From Rhodococcus sp. 14-2483-1-2 (GTDB lineage Bacteria > Actinomycetota > Actinomycetes > Mycobacteriales > Mycobacteriaceae), in the NCBI RefSeq assembly GCF_002259405.1, contig NZ_NPFW01000021.1:1-64000 (forward strand): a stretch of DNA of 64,000 nt. The letters are read 5' to 3'. The notes under the pieces are model-generated. The model saw only the letters and a program-made list of their open reading frames with translations, did not search any database and had not been told where the DNA came from. The position numbers and the translations under genes are program-made. This document shows positions 27,680 through 37,100 of this stretch, one piece after another (within the stretch, counting starts at the first letter, position 1; the number at the start of each line of letters is the position of its first letter).

Positions 27680-28983
27680 ACGGCTGCCGCTCGTGCCGCC
27701 CTGGCTGCCTTCTTGTTCTTCGTCACTCCTCGTTTGTAGAACCACGTCGACAGGCCGGTGATCATCAGTACCAGTGGAGTCGATCCGAAGACGAACCAGA
27801 TGATGCGCCACCAGCCGTTGACGCCGAATCCGTAGTGCCCGTAGGGCGTCGACCATTCGTCGAGAATGCGGTTGGACAGGGAGCTGCTGTCTCCGACCAG
27901 AAGGGCCGTGTGGGTGGCGTCGTAGCGGTCGACGGCCACATATCGGTCACCCGGATACGGTCCGTGCTCCCACGGGTCGTTGCCCTCTGCGATGTAGATG
28001 CCGAAGTATCCGGCCGGGTCGTCCGCCTCGGGTGGATACACGTTGGCGACCGGGCCGGACACAACGGATTCTGCTGCCGCGACAGCGTCGTCCACCGAGA
28101 TATCGGATGCGGAGTCACCCTCGGGCACAACGGATTCGAACTCGTATCGGCTGTCGGGAACTGCTGTACCACCGGTCAGCGCGTACCAACCGTTCGCAAT
28201 CCCGGGAAACTCGAAGTTGGTTCCGGTCAACGCCCACATGAGCAGAAACGGGACGGCCACCATGCCGATCACCTGGTGCAGGTCGTAGTCGCGGGCGAAC
28301 CGTCCCTTGGATGTGCGCACTCGAAACCCGTGGGTCCACCGTCGGATTCCCGGCCACCACAGCACGGCACCGGACACCGCCAGGAACAGCAACAGCAGAC
28401 CACCGACGCCCAGCAGCAGCGAACTCCAGGTGATTCCGATCAGGAACGACGTCCCGAGTGTGGGAACGTCGTCGAGCAGAAATGGAATGTGCCCGGGGTA
28501 TTCCTCGCACGCGAAGAAGCACTCGTGAATCTGGTTCATCAAGCCCATGAATCCACGGTTTCGGTCGAACGACCCCGTGATTCGTCCGTCGGAGGGGTCG
28601 ACGCCGAAGACGGTGGGTGAACCGGTGGTGGTGCCTACCTCGTACACGCCACCGAAGACGTTGATCGTGTCTGCGCCGAGTTCCGGGTGAGCCTGCCGAA
28701 CGATGTCCAGTGCCTGTCCGGCCGTCACCGTAGCGGGTGCGGCACTCGCGGAGTAGACATCCGAGTGTGTCCACCGTTGCCATTCGGGGGTGTACAGGAC
28801 GATTGCGCCTGTTGTCGTGATCACCACGAGCAGGAGGCCGAGTGTCAGCGACGCCCAGCGGTGCGTCACGATGATCGAGCGCTGGACTCGCTTGCGTGGC
28901 TTGGCTCTGGTGCGTGCCGGTCGGCGAGCCACCGGAGGGACGGTCCTGGATCGGGGCGCTTCGTCGGGGGTGATCACGGACAT
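27676..28983 (-). CDS. PepSY_TM family protein, candidate iron/siderophore reductase
   Basis: Protein of 435 residues. A basic N-terminus precedes TM1 (WASLTLGLLLVVITTTGAIV, with HRW just before it). A PepSY-like extracytoplasmic domain follows (about residues 85-140, AGQALDIVRQAHPELGAD), then TM2 (LLLGVGGLLLLFLAVSGAVL), TM3 after the motif RDYDLHQVIGM, a second extracytoplasmic domain and a last TM (FGSTPLVLMITGLSTWFY) with a Lys-rich tail. The conserved His in HRW and DLHQ fits the PepSY_TM family, whose members such as Pseudomonas FoxB act in siderophore iron reduction. An IdeR-like box lies about 60 bp upstream, so iron-repressed expression is likely. Confidence 0.85.
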   Translation of the reverse strand: MSVITPDEAPRSRTVPPVARRPARTRAKPRKRVQRSIIVTHRWASLTLGLLLVVITTTGAIVLYTPEWQRWTHSDVYSASAAPATVTAGQALDIVRQAHPELGADTINVFGGVYEVGTTTGSPTVFGVDPSDGRITGSFDRNRGFMGLMNQIHECFFACEEYPGHIPFLLDDVPTLGTSFLIGITWSSLLLGVGGLLLLFLAVSGAVLWWPGIRRWTHGFRVRTSKGRFARDYDLHQVIGMVAVPFLLMWALTGTNFEFPGIANGWYALTGGTAVPDSRYEFESVVPEGDSASDISVDDAVAAAESVVSGPVANVYPPEADDPAGYFGIYIAEGNDPWEHGPYPGDRYVAVDRYDATHTALLVGDSSSLSNRILDEWSTPYGHYGFGVNGWWRIIWFVFGSTPLVLMITGLSTWFYKRGVTKNKKAARAARAAAV

Positions 28984-29043
28984 GATCGATCTCCTCTGTG
29001 TCGCCGAAGCGAGTCGTTGCCGCGCTATGTAGGGCAGCCTTAA

Positions 29044-29062
29044 TTAGGCAAGGCTATTCATA
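29044..29062 (-). promoter_or_regulatory. IdeR/DtxR-like iron box upstream of PepSY operon
   Basis: TTAGGCAAGGCTATTCATA matches the IdeR/DtxR consensus TTAGGTTAGSCTAACCTAA at 13 of 19 positions by eye, with the left half almost complete. It lies 61-79 bp upstream of the PepSY gene start, a usual operator position. The intergenic space 28984-29238 otherwise holds only the divergent TetR leader. Confidence 0.6.
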
Positions 29063-29238
29063 ATGGGAGGCGTCTCGAAATGCAAGCGCGCGCAACGAAT
29101 TTGAACTAGAGATTGCATATTCTTTAATCTCCTCGGGGGTGGCCGAGACTCGGCGCGTCGGGCATGCGCTCGTACGCCCGTCGATGGAACCGCCGAACCG
29201 GGGCACGGCGTGCGGTCGGGCACGTTTAGGCTCGCCGG

Positions 29239-30030
29239 GTGGCACCGAAGAAGGAGAACTCGTACGACCCAGCGCGCATTCTCGAGTTGCTCTGGCGAGT
29301 CGACGCCAAGCCGAGCCGTACCGGACTGAGCGTGGATGCGATCGTCGATGCCGCCATCGAGCTGGCCGACGCGAACGGTCTCGAGTCGGTGTCGATGCGG
29401 AACGTGGCCGAGCATCTCGGGGTCGGCGCGATGTCGCTCTACACGCATGTACCGGGCCGGGAGGAGCTGGCCGATCTGATGATCGATCGAGCGCGTGCAG
29501 ACCTCTACTCGCACGTCGACGAGCCGTCCTCCGTGGTCGGCGGATGGCGTCCCGCGATGCGTTTCGTCGCCCAACGCAATTGGGCTCTGTACCAACGGCA
29601 TTCGTGGCTTCTCGAAGCGGAGGGCGCACGGCCCGTGCTCGGTCCGCACACCAACGACAAGTACGAGGCCGAGGTGCGCCCCCTCGACGGCATCGGCCTG
29701 GGTGACGTCGAGATCGACTCCGTTCTCACGCTGGTTCTCACGCACGTCTCCGGTACCGCGCGAGCTCTCGCCGGCGTGACGCGTGTCAAGGAGCAGTCGG
29801 GCATGTCCGACGCCCAGTGGTGGGCGGCCACCGCACCGATCCTCGGACGGGTGATGGACCGCGAACGCTTTCCGGTGTCGTCCCGGGTCGGGACGGCCGC
29901 GGCGACGTCGTACGACGCCGCCAGCGACCCCGTGCACGCCTACCGGTTCGGGCTGGAGTGCATTCTCGACGGTGTGGAGGCTCTGATGTCTCGCGGTCGG
30001 CCTGCCGATCGCAGTTGCGCTTCGGAGTGA
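29239..30030 (+). CDS. TetR-family transcriptional regulator
   Basis: Protein of 263 residues from GTG 29239. The N-terminal helix-turn-helix reads SVDAIVDAAIELADANGLES then SMRNVAEHLGVGAMSLYTHV, the classic TetR signature. The larger C-terminal ligand domain resembles the tetracycline-repressor class (TetR_C). It is divergent from the PepSY operon across about 255 bp and may control it or itself; the ligand is unknown. Its last ~90 bp overlap the convergent HhH-like gene. Confidence 0.9.
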   Translation: MAPKKENSYDPARILELLWRVDAKPSRTGLSVDAIVDAAIELADANGLESVSMRNVAEHLGVGAMSLYTHVPGREELADLMIDRARADLYSHVDEPSSVVGGWRPAMRFVAQRNWALYQRHSWLLEAEGARPVLGPHTNDKYEAEVRPLDGIGLGDVEIDSVLTLVLTHVSGTARALAGVTRVKEQSGMSDAQWWAATAPILGRVMDRERFPVSSRVGTAAATSYDAASDPVHAYRFGLECILDGVEALMSRGRPADRSCASE

Positions 30031-30728
30031 CGCTGCTTCGCCCTGCGTGATGTGTGCTGGTATCGCCACACTGCGTGCTCGAGCGAGGCGAGGTCGGTGC
30101 CGAGTGCGTTCGCTGCGGCTCCGAGGATCACGGGGGAGCGGTCCTCGGCGACTCCTGCAGCGAGGTTGTGGTGCAGTGGTTCGAGCGCGTCGGCGACGAA
30201 CGAGCGCAGGTGCTCGGCTGCTTTGTCGGTACGTACGCCGAGGTGCACGAGCATGCATTCCCAAGTGGTTTCGCCGAGACCGGGAATTGCGCAGAACGCG
30301 TCGAATTGCTCGTCGGTGTGCTGCTCGAAGTCGGTCGAACGGGTCAGCCCCACCGATACCAACGTCTGTGCCGCCACGGCCGCGGCCGCACCCTTGGTTC
30401 GACTGTTCCCCGGAACCAGTTGACGGTTGGACAGAATCTCCACGAGTAGATCCGGTGTAGTGGCCAGTTCGGCGAGGGTTGTCAAATCGTCGAGTCGGTT
30501 GTCGCCGCGATGCGATCTCCATCGCTGGACCACCGCGGGGACCCCGCTGGTGGGGCCGCCGTAGGGAGCGCGCGCCGAGAAGATCGCATCCAGCAACGCC
30601 ACCTCGCTCTCGCCGCGCCATCCCGGCGTCCAGTGTGGCGAACGAGATTGTGGCGCATGCGTTTCGATGTGTTCGAGCACCGCGTCGAGTTCTTCCACGG
30701 TGCAGATGTCCGTTACCGATGAATACAT
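29940..30728 (-). CDS. Hypothetical protein with HhH-like segment
   Basis: Protein of 262 residues from ATG 30728. A central segment FDAFCAIPGLGETTWECMLV (about residue 145) resembles a helix-hairpin-helix of DNA-glycosylase type, preceded by a helical region (LTTLAELATTPDLLVEILSN). No catalytic Asp/Lys pair could be placed with confidence, so DNA binding is only a possibility. The C-terminal ~30 residues overlap the TetR gene on the other strand and look like read-through (basic, Ser/Arg-rich). Family not recognised. Confidence 0.7.
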   Translation of the reverse strand: MYSSVTDICTVEELDAVLEHIETHAPQSRSPHWTPGWRGESEVALLDAIFSARAPYGGPTSGVPAVVQRWRSHRGDNRLDDLTTLAELATTPDLLVEILSNRQLVPGNSRTKGAAAAVAAQTLVSVGLTRSTDFEQHTDEQFDAFCAIPGLGETTWECMLVHLGVRTDKAAEHLRSFVADALEPLHHNLAAGVAEDRSPVILGAAANALGTDLASLEHAVWRYQHTSRRAKQRHSEAQLRSAGRPRDIRASTPSRMHSSPNR

Positions 30729-30862
30729 GAATTCCCCCCGGATTTCGTCGACCGCTCCCCTGATGTGCGGCTCGCTCGCACAAGGCAGGGGACCGCACCG
30801 ACAAGGTCGCGTATCGCTTGTCCGTGCTCGAGATCACATCACGAAAAGATAACGAAAAATGC

Positions 30863-30877
30863 GAGGCTTTCCTCATG
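30863..30877. repeat. fas-upstream motif, copy 1 (GAGGCTTTCCTCATG)
   Basis: Fifteen-base motif repeated at 31003-31017 with one difference, 140 bp apart, in the 435-bp gap before fas. The core is an inverted repeat (GAGG-N4-CCTC), which suggests a dimeric regulator site. The surrounding 30840-30960 is relatively A-rich, including AAAAGATAACGAAAAAT. Confidence 0.55.
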
Positions 30878-31002
30878 TTCTGGCGTCCCGGTCGATGCTC
30901 TCGCCAGCGTGGATGCGGGTTACCGGCGAGTTGGGTAAACAAAAAGTAAAGCCGCCTGGACCGACGTACTCGCTGGTAGCACTCGGACGTCCGAGCAAAC
31001 CT

Positions 31003-31017
31003 GAGGATTTCCTCATG
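31003..31017. repeat. fas-upstream motif, copy 2 (GAGGATTTCCTCATG)
   Basis: Second copy, with a better inverted repeat (GAGGA-TT-TCCTC). It ends about 146 bp before the fas start codon. It could be an operator for a fatty-acid regulator, but I cannot match it to a known consensus. Confidence 0.55.
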
Positions 31018-31163
31018 ATTTTGTGTCAACCTTGAGCAGCGCGGAAGAGACCTGTCGACGAAGACCGGCTCACCGCTTCGACCCTGTAGCCCACGACGCA
31101 CCAGGGCAGTCATCACAGCGAACGCCCCGACCCCCGAGGCGTCCACGAGAGGAATCTTCAGCC

Positions 31164-34100
31164 TTGACGATCAACGAGAGCACACCATCACACGGACGAG
31201 GCTCGCGAAGCTCCGGCAACGCAGACAAATCCCCTAGAAGCAATGGCGGCTCTCGGACTCTGGCAGATCGTTTCGCCGCGGGCGAGCCGTACGCACTGGC
31301 CTTCGGTGGCCAGGGTGCACCGTGGCTCAGCTCCCTCGAAGAACTGGCTCGCGACTCCGCGCTCGAACCCGAACTGACCGATCTCGTCAACGAGGCTGCA
31401 GTCACTCTCGCACCCGTTGCCGACGAGCTGCTGGTCGTCCGCTCCGTCGGCTTCGACCCGATCGGCTGGATGCTCGAACAGGACCTCGCCGACGACGACA
31501 CCGCCGGCTCGTACGGACCGTCCGAGGCCGCGCTGACCTCCGCTGCCGTCTCGCTTCCCGGAGTGTTCCTCACTCAGGTCGCAGCACTGCGCGCGCTGAA
31601 GCTGCAGGGACTCGATCCCGCCCAGACCCCGCCCGTCAAGGTCGTCGGACACTCGCAGGGTCTCATCGCCGCGGAATCCGTCGCCGCCGACGGCGCACAG
31701 GACGCGAGCTTCCTCGCGATCGCCCAGCTCGTGGGTGCTGCCGCAGGTCTCGTCGGCCGCCGCCGCGGCATCATCGGTGCCGGAGACCGCGCGCCGATGG
31801 TCTCGGTTGCCAACGTCGAACCCGCACGACTGCAGGCGATCATCGCCGAACTCGCGATCGACGGAGCGCCGGAGCGATCCGCCGCCCTCGCCATCCGCAA
31901 CGGCCGTCGCCGCGTCGTACTCTCGGGACCGCCGGCCCAGCTGGCCCGCGTCCAGGAGAAGTGCGAGCAGATTGCTGCCGAGGAAGAGCGTGAACGCGAC
32001 GCCAAGAAGCGTGGCGGCGCGGTGTTCGCCCCGGTCTTCGAGCAGCTTCCGGTCGAGATCGGCTTCCATCACCCCGCCCTGGCAGACGCTGTCGAACTCG
32101 TCAGCGCGTGGGCACAACGTTGTGGACTCGATGTCGAGCTCGCACGCGACCTCGCACAGAAGATCCTCGTGGACTCCGTGGATTGGGTCGACGCCATCGA
32201 CGGTGTCGTCGACGCCGGTGCCGACTGGATCCTCGATCTCGGTCCGGGTGACCTGCTCACCCGTATGACCACCCCGGCTCTGCGTGGACAGGGCGTCGGC
32301 ATCATCGCCGCGTCCTCGCGCGGCGGCCACCGCAATCTGCTCACCCCGGGAGCTGCTCCCGAGGTCCAGCCCGCATGGTCCGCGTTCGCTCCCACCCCTG
32401 TCACGTTGCCCGACGGCCGCGTCGTCGTCGAGACCTCGTTCACCAAGATGACCGGGCGCTCGCCGATCCTGCTCGCCGGCATGACACCGACGACGGTCGA
32501 CGCGAAGATCGTTGCCGCAGCCGCCAACGCAGGCCACTGGGCCGAGCTCGCCGGTGGCGGACAGGTCACCGAGGACATCTTCACCGATCGTGTCGCCGAG
32601 CTTTCCACCCTTCTCGAGCCCGGCCGCGCAATCCAGTTCAACTCGCTCTTCCTCGATCCGTACCTGTGGAAGTTGCAGCTCGGCGGACGCCGCATCGTGC
32701 AGCGTGCCCGTGCAGCGGGTGCGGCCATCGACGGCGTCGTCGTCACCGCAGGCATCCCGGAACTCGAAGAGGCAGTGGCCCTCATCGAAGAGCTGTCCGA
32801 GGCAGGCATCAGTTACGTCTCGTTCAAGCCCGGCACCGTCGCGCAGATTCGCGCCGTCATCCGCATCGCCAACGAGGTTCCGTCCTACCAGGTCAACGTT
32901 CACATCGAGGGCGGCCGCGCAGGCGGACACCACTCGTGGGAGGACCTCGACGACCTGCTGCTGACCACCTACGCGGAGCTGCGGTCACGGCCCAACCTCG
33001 TCGTCTGCGTCGGCGGCGGCATCGGCACACCCGAGCGGGCAGCCGAGTACCTCACCGGAACCTGGTCGGCCGTGCACGGCTACCCGAAGATGCCGCTCGA
33101 CGGCATCCTCGTCGGCACTGCAGCGATGGCGACCCTCGAGGCCACGACGGCTCCCGAGGTCAAGCAGCTTCTGGTCGACACACCCGGAACCCCCGACTGG
33201 GTCGGTGCCGGTACCGCGAACGGCGGAATGGCCTCGGGCCGAAGCCAGCTCGGTGCCGACATTCACGAGATCGACAATGCCGCGTCGCGGTGTGGCCGAC
33301 TGCTCGACGAGGTCGCCGGCAACGCCGACGCCGTGGCCGAGCGTCGTGACGAGATCATCGCCGCGCTCGACGGCACTGCCAAGCCCTTCTTCGGCGACGT
33401 CGCCGAGATGACATACCAGCAGTGGCTCGTCCGCTACCTCGACCTGGCCATCGGAACCGACTCGCGCAGCGATTTCGATTGCGGCGGCGAGTTCACCGAT
33501 GCCGTGTCCGAGGCACGCGAATCGGTGTGGCTCGATGTCACCTGGCGCACCCGCTTCCTGGAGATGCTCCAGCGCGCCGAGGCTCGGCTGCACCCGGTCG
33601 ATCGCGGACCCATACCCACGTTGTTCGCCGACGCCGAGGTTCTCGAACGCCCGCGCGCAGCACTGAAGTCGCTGCTCGCACAGTTCCCCGACGCCGCCGA
33701 CGTGGTTCTGCACCCGGCCGACATCACCTTCTTCACCTCGCTGTGCCGCATGCCAGGCAAGCCGGTCAACTTCGTCCCCGTCGTCGACGGTGATGTGCGC
33801 CGCTGGTGGCGCAGTGACTCGCTGTGGCAGGCACACGACGCGCGCTACTCCGCCGACCAGGTCTGCATCATCCCCGGAACCGTCGCCGTCGCGGGCATCA
33901 CCCGTGTCGACGAGCCCGTGGGCGAGCTGCTGAACCGTTTCGAGAAGGCCACCGCCGACCAGCTTCTCGCCGAGGGCGTCGAGCCCACGGCCATCGCGAG
34001 CCGTCGCCACGCCGAGATCGCGCCCGGACTGCTGGGCATCGTGCTGGCTGCTCCCGACGTCACGTGGGCCTCGCGTATGACGCAGAACCCCGTTGCACGC

Positions 34101-37100
34101 CTGGGTGATCCGGCCGAATGGACCGTGGAATCCGAGACGGTTGCGGCGCACCCGCAGACCGGTTCGTCGCTGACCGTGCTCGATGCCGAGCACGTGGAGC
34201 TGCTGGTTCCACTCGCCCCGGGCAAGGAAGTTCGGATCCGTCTGACGGTTCCGGCCTCCACGATCGACGGCGGCGCTCCCGTCGTCACCGCGCAGGATGC
34301 TCAGCAGGCCATGTCGGCTCTGCTCGGAGTTGCTGCAGGCCAGGAGCTTCCGGCTGTCAAGGGCGGCGTTGCCCGGCTGAACATCGCCTGGATCCCCGAT
34401 CTGATCGCCGATCACGCAGGCGTCACCGGATCCGGACTGCCGGACTCGCTGACCGTCAGCGGCAAGGCTGTTCCCGACGTTCTGGTCGGTGCCTGCTGGC
34501 CCGCCGTCTTCGCCGTCCTCGGCGCGACCCGTAACGCCGAAGGCATCGACGTCATCGAAGGCATGCTCGACCTGGTGCACCTCGATCACAGCGTGAATCT
34601 GGTCGGCGAATTGCCCACCGACACCTCGATTCTCGTGGTCAAGGCTGCGGCAGGAGAGGTGCTCGACACCGACCTCGGCCGCGTCGTCGAGGTCACCGTC
34701 GAGATCGGTGCCATGCTCGGCGAGGGCCTCGACGCTCCCGCCGTCGCAACTCTGGTGGAGCGCTTCGCCATTCGTGGACGCACCGGCAAGGGCGAGCTCG
34801 TCGACCCGGCTCGTGCAGGCGGCTCGGTGAGCGCCGACGCACAGGACACCCCGCGTCGTCGTCGCCGTCAGGCAACCATCGTCGCCCCGCGCAACATGGC
34901 TGCGTTCGCTCAGGTCTCGGGCGATCACAACCCCATCCACACCTCGGACGCCGCAGCACTGCTCGCCGGTCTCGGCAGCCCGATCGTGCACGGCATGTGG
35001 CTCTCGGCCGCTGCGCAGCAGACGGTCACCGCAGTCGACCACGCGGACACCAAGACTCCGCCGCGTCGCCTCACCGCCTGGACCGCGCGCTTCCTCGGCA
35101 TGGTTCGCCCCGGAGCCGAGATCGACGTTCGCGTCGACCGCACCGGATTCGACCAGGGCGCCGAACTGATCGAGGTTTCCTGCCGTGTCGCAGGCGAACT
35201 GGTCATGGTCGCGACCGCTCGTACCGCTCCGCCGAAGACCGTCTACGCCTTCCCGGGCCAGGGCATCCAGCGTGCGGGCATGGGCCTGGACGCACGGGCT
35301 CGCTCGAAGGCCGCACGTGAAGTGTGGGAGCGTGCCGACAAGCACACCCGCAGCGCACTCGGATTCTCCATTCTCGCTGTGGTGCGAGACAATCCGACGT
35401 CGCTCAAGGCGCGCGGCGTCACCCACAAGCACCCCGACGGTGTGCTGCACCTGACGCAGTTCACCCAGGTTGCGATGGCCGTTCTCGGCGTCGCACAGGT
35501 TGCCGAATTGCGTGAATCCGGTGCGTTCGTGGAGAACTCGATTCTCGCCGGCCACTCCGTCGGTGAGTACAACGCCCTTGCGGCTGTTGCCGGTGTGCTC
35601 CCGCTCGAAGCAGTCCTCGAGGTCGTCTTCCAGCGTGGTTCGGCCATGCACGCGCTGGTTCCGCGTGATGCCAGCGGCCGCAGTGACTACCGCATGGCGG
35701 CCATTCGCCCGTCTCAGATCGGCCTGGCCGACCAGGACGTGCAGGGCTTCGTCGCCGGTGTCGCAGAAGAATCCGGTGAGTTCCTCGAGATCGTCAACCT
35801 CAACCTGCGCGGTTCGCAGTACGCCATCGCAGGCACGGTTGCCGGCCTCGGCGAGCTGGAGAAGAAGATCGCGATCCGCCGAGCCGAGTTCGGTGGCAAG
35901 GCCGCCTACATCATGGTTCCCGGCATCGACGTGCCGTTCCACTCCACGGTGCTGCGCGGCGGAGTCGACGATTTCCGCAACCGCCTCGAGACCCTGCTCC
36001 CCGAGCAGATCGATCCGGCGATCCTGGTGGGGCGCTACATCCCGAACCTGGTGCCCAAGCCGTTCTCGCTGAATCGCGAGTTCGTCCAGGAGATCGCCGA
36101 TCTGGTTCCGTCCGAGCCACTGAACACCGTTCTCGCAGAATTCGATTCGTGGGCAGCACGGCCGAGCGCTCTGTGCCGGGTGATCCTGACCGAGCTGCTG
36201 GCATGGCAGTTCGCCAGCCCGGTGCGCTGGATCGAAACCCAGGACCTGCTGTTCGCAGACGAGTCCGACGGCGGCATGGGCGTCGAGCGCTTCGTCGAGA
36301 TCGGCCTGGGGGCAACCCCGACCGTGGCGAACCTCGCGTCGCAGACCCTCAAGCTGCCGGGCCGCTTCGGCCACCCGGTCGAGGTACTCAACCTCGAGCG
36401 TGAGGCTGCGATCATCTACGGCACCGACACCGACCCGGCTCCGGCCGACGAGGAAGAGTCGACTCCCGTGGAGGCCGCTGCTCCTGCGGCGGCCGCAGCT
36501 CCGGCTTCGGCTCCCGCACCGGCAGCAGCACCGTCCGGCGGACCTCGCCCGGACGACATCGCGTTCGTCGCGGCCGATGCGACCAAGATCCTCATCGGCC
36601 TGTGGACCAAGCTGCAGCTCGATCAGATCGGGCCTGCCGACACCATCGAGGCACTGTGCGACGGTGTGTCCTCACGTCGTAATCAGCTGCTCGTCGACCT
36701 CGGTTCCGAGCTCTCGCTCGGTGCCATCGACGGTGCTGCCGATGCCGACATGGGCGCGCTCTCCGGCACGGTGAACAAGCTGGCTCGTACCTACAAGCCC
36801 TTCGGCCCGGTACTCAGCGATTCGATCAACGATCACCTCCGCAAGGTCTTCGGCCCCTCGGGTCGACGTCCGGCATCGATCGCCGATCGCGTCAAGAAGA
36901 CCTGGGAACTGGGCGACGGCTGGGCGCATCACGTCACTGCCGAGGTCGCACTCGGCACCCGTGACGGTGCCTCGGTCCGCGGCGGTGCACTCGGCGGCCT
37001 GGCCGACGGCGCTCTCGCCGACGGCAATGCTGTCGACAACGTCATCGATGCGGCAGTAGCTGCGGTGGCCGCACGTCGCGGCGTCGCAGTCTCGATGCCG

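Noticed and set aside
32985..36374. 1,129-codon open frame antisense to fas, and a similar 1,225-codon frame at 36672-40349
   Set aside because: Long antisense frames are expected opposite high-GC coding DNA with strong third-position bias. The translations have no domains and are Arg/Asp/Gly/Val-rich shadow composition.
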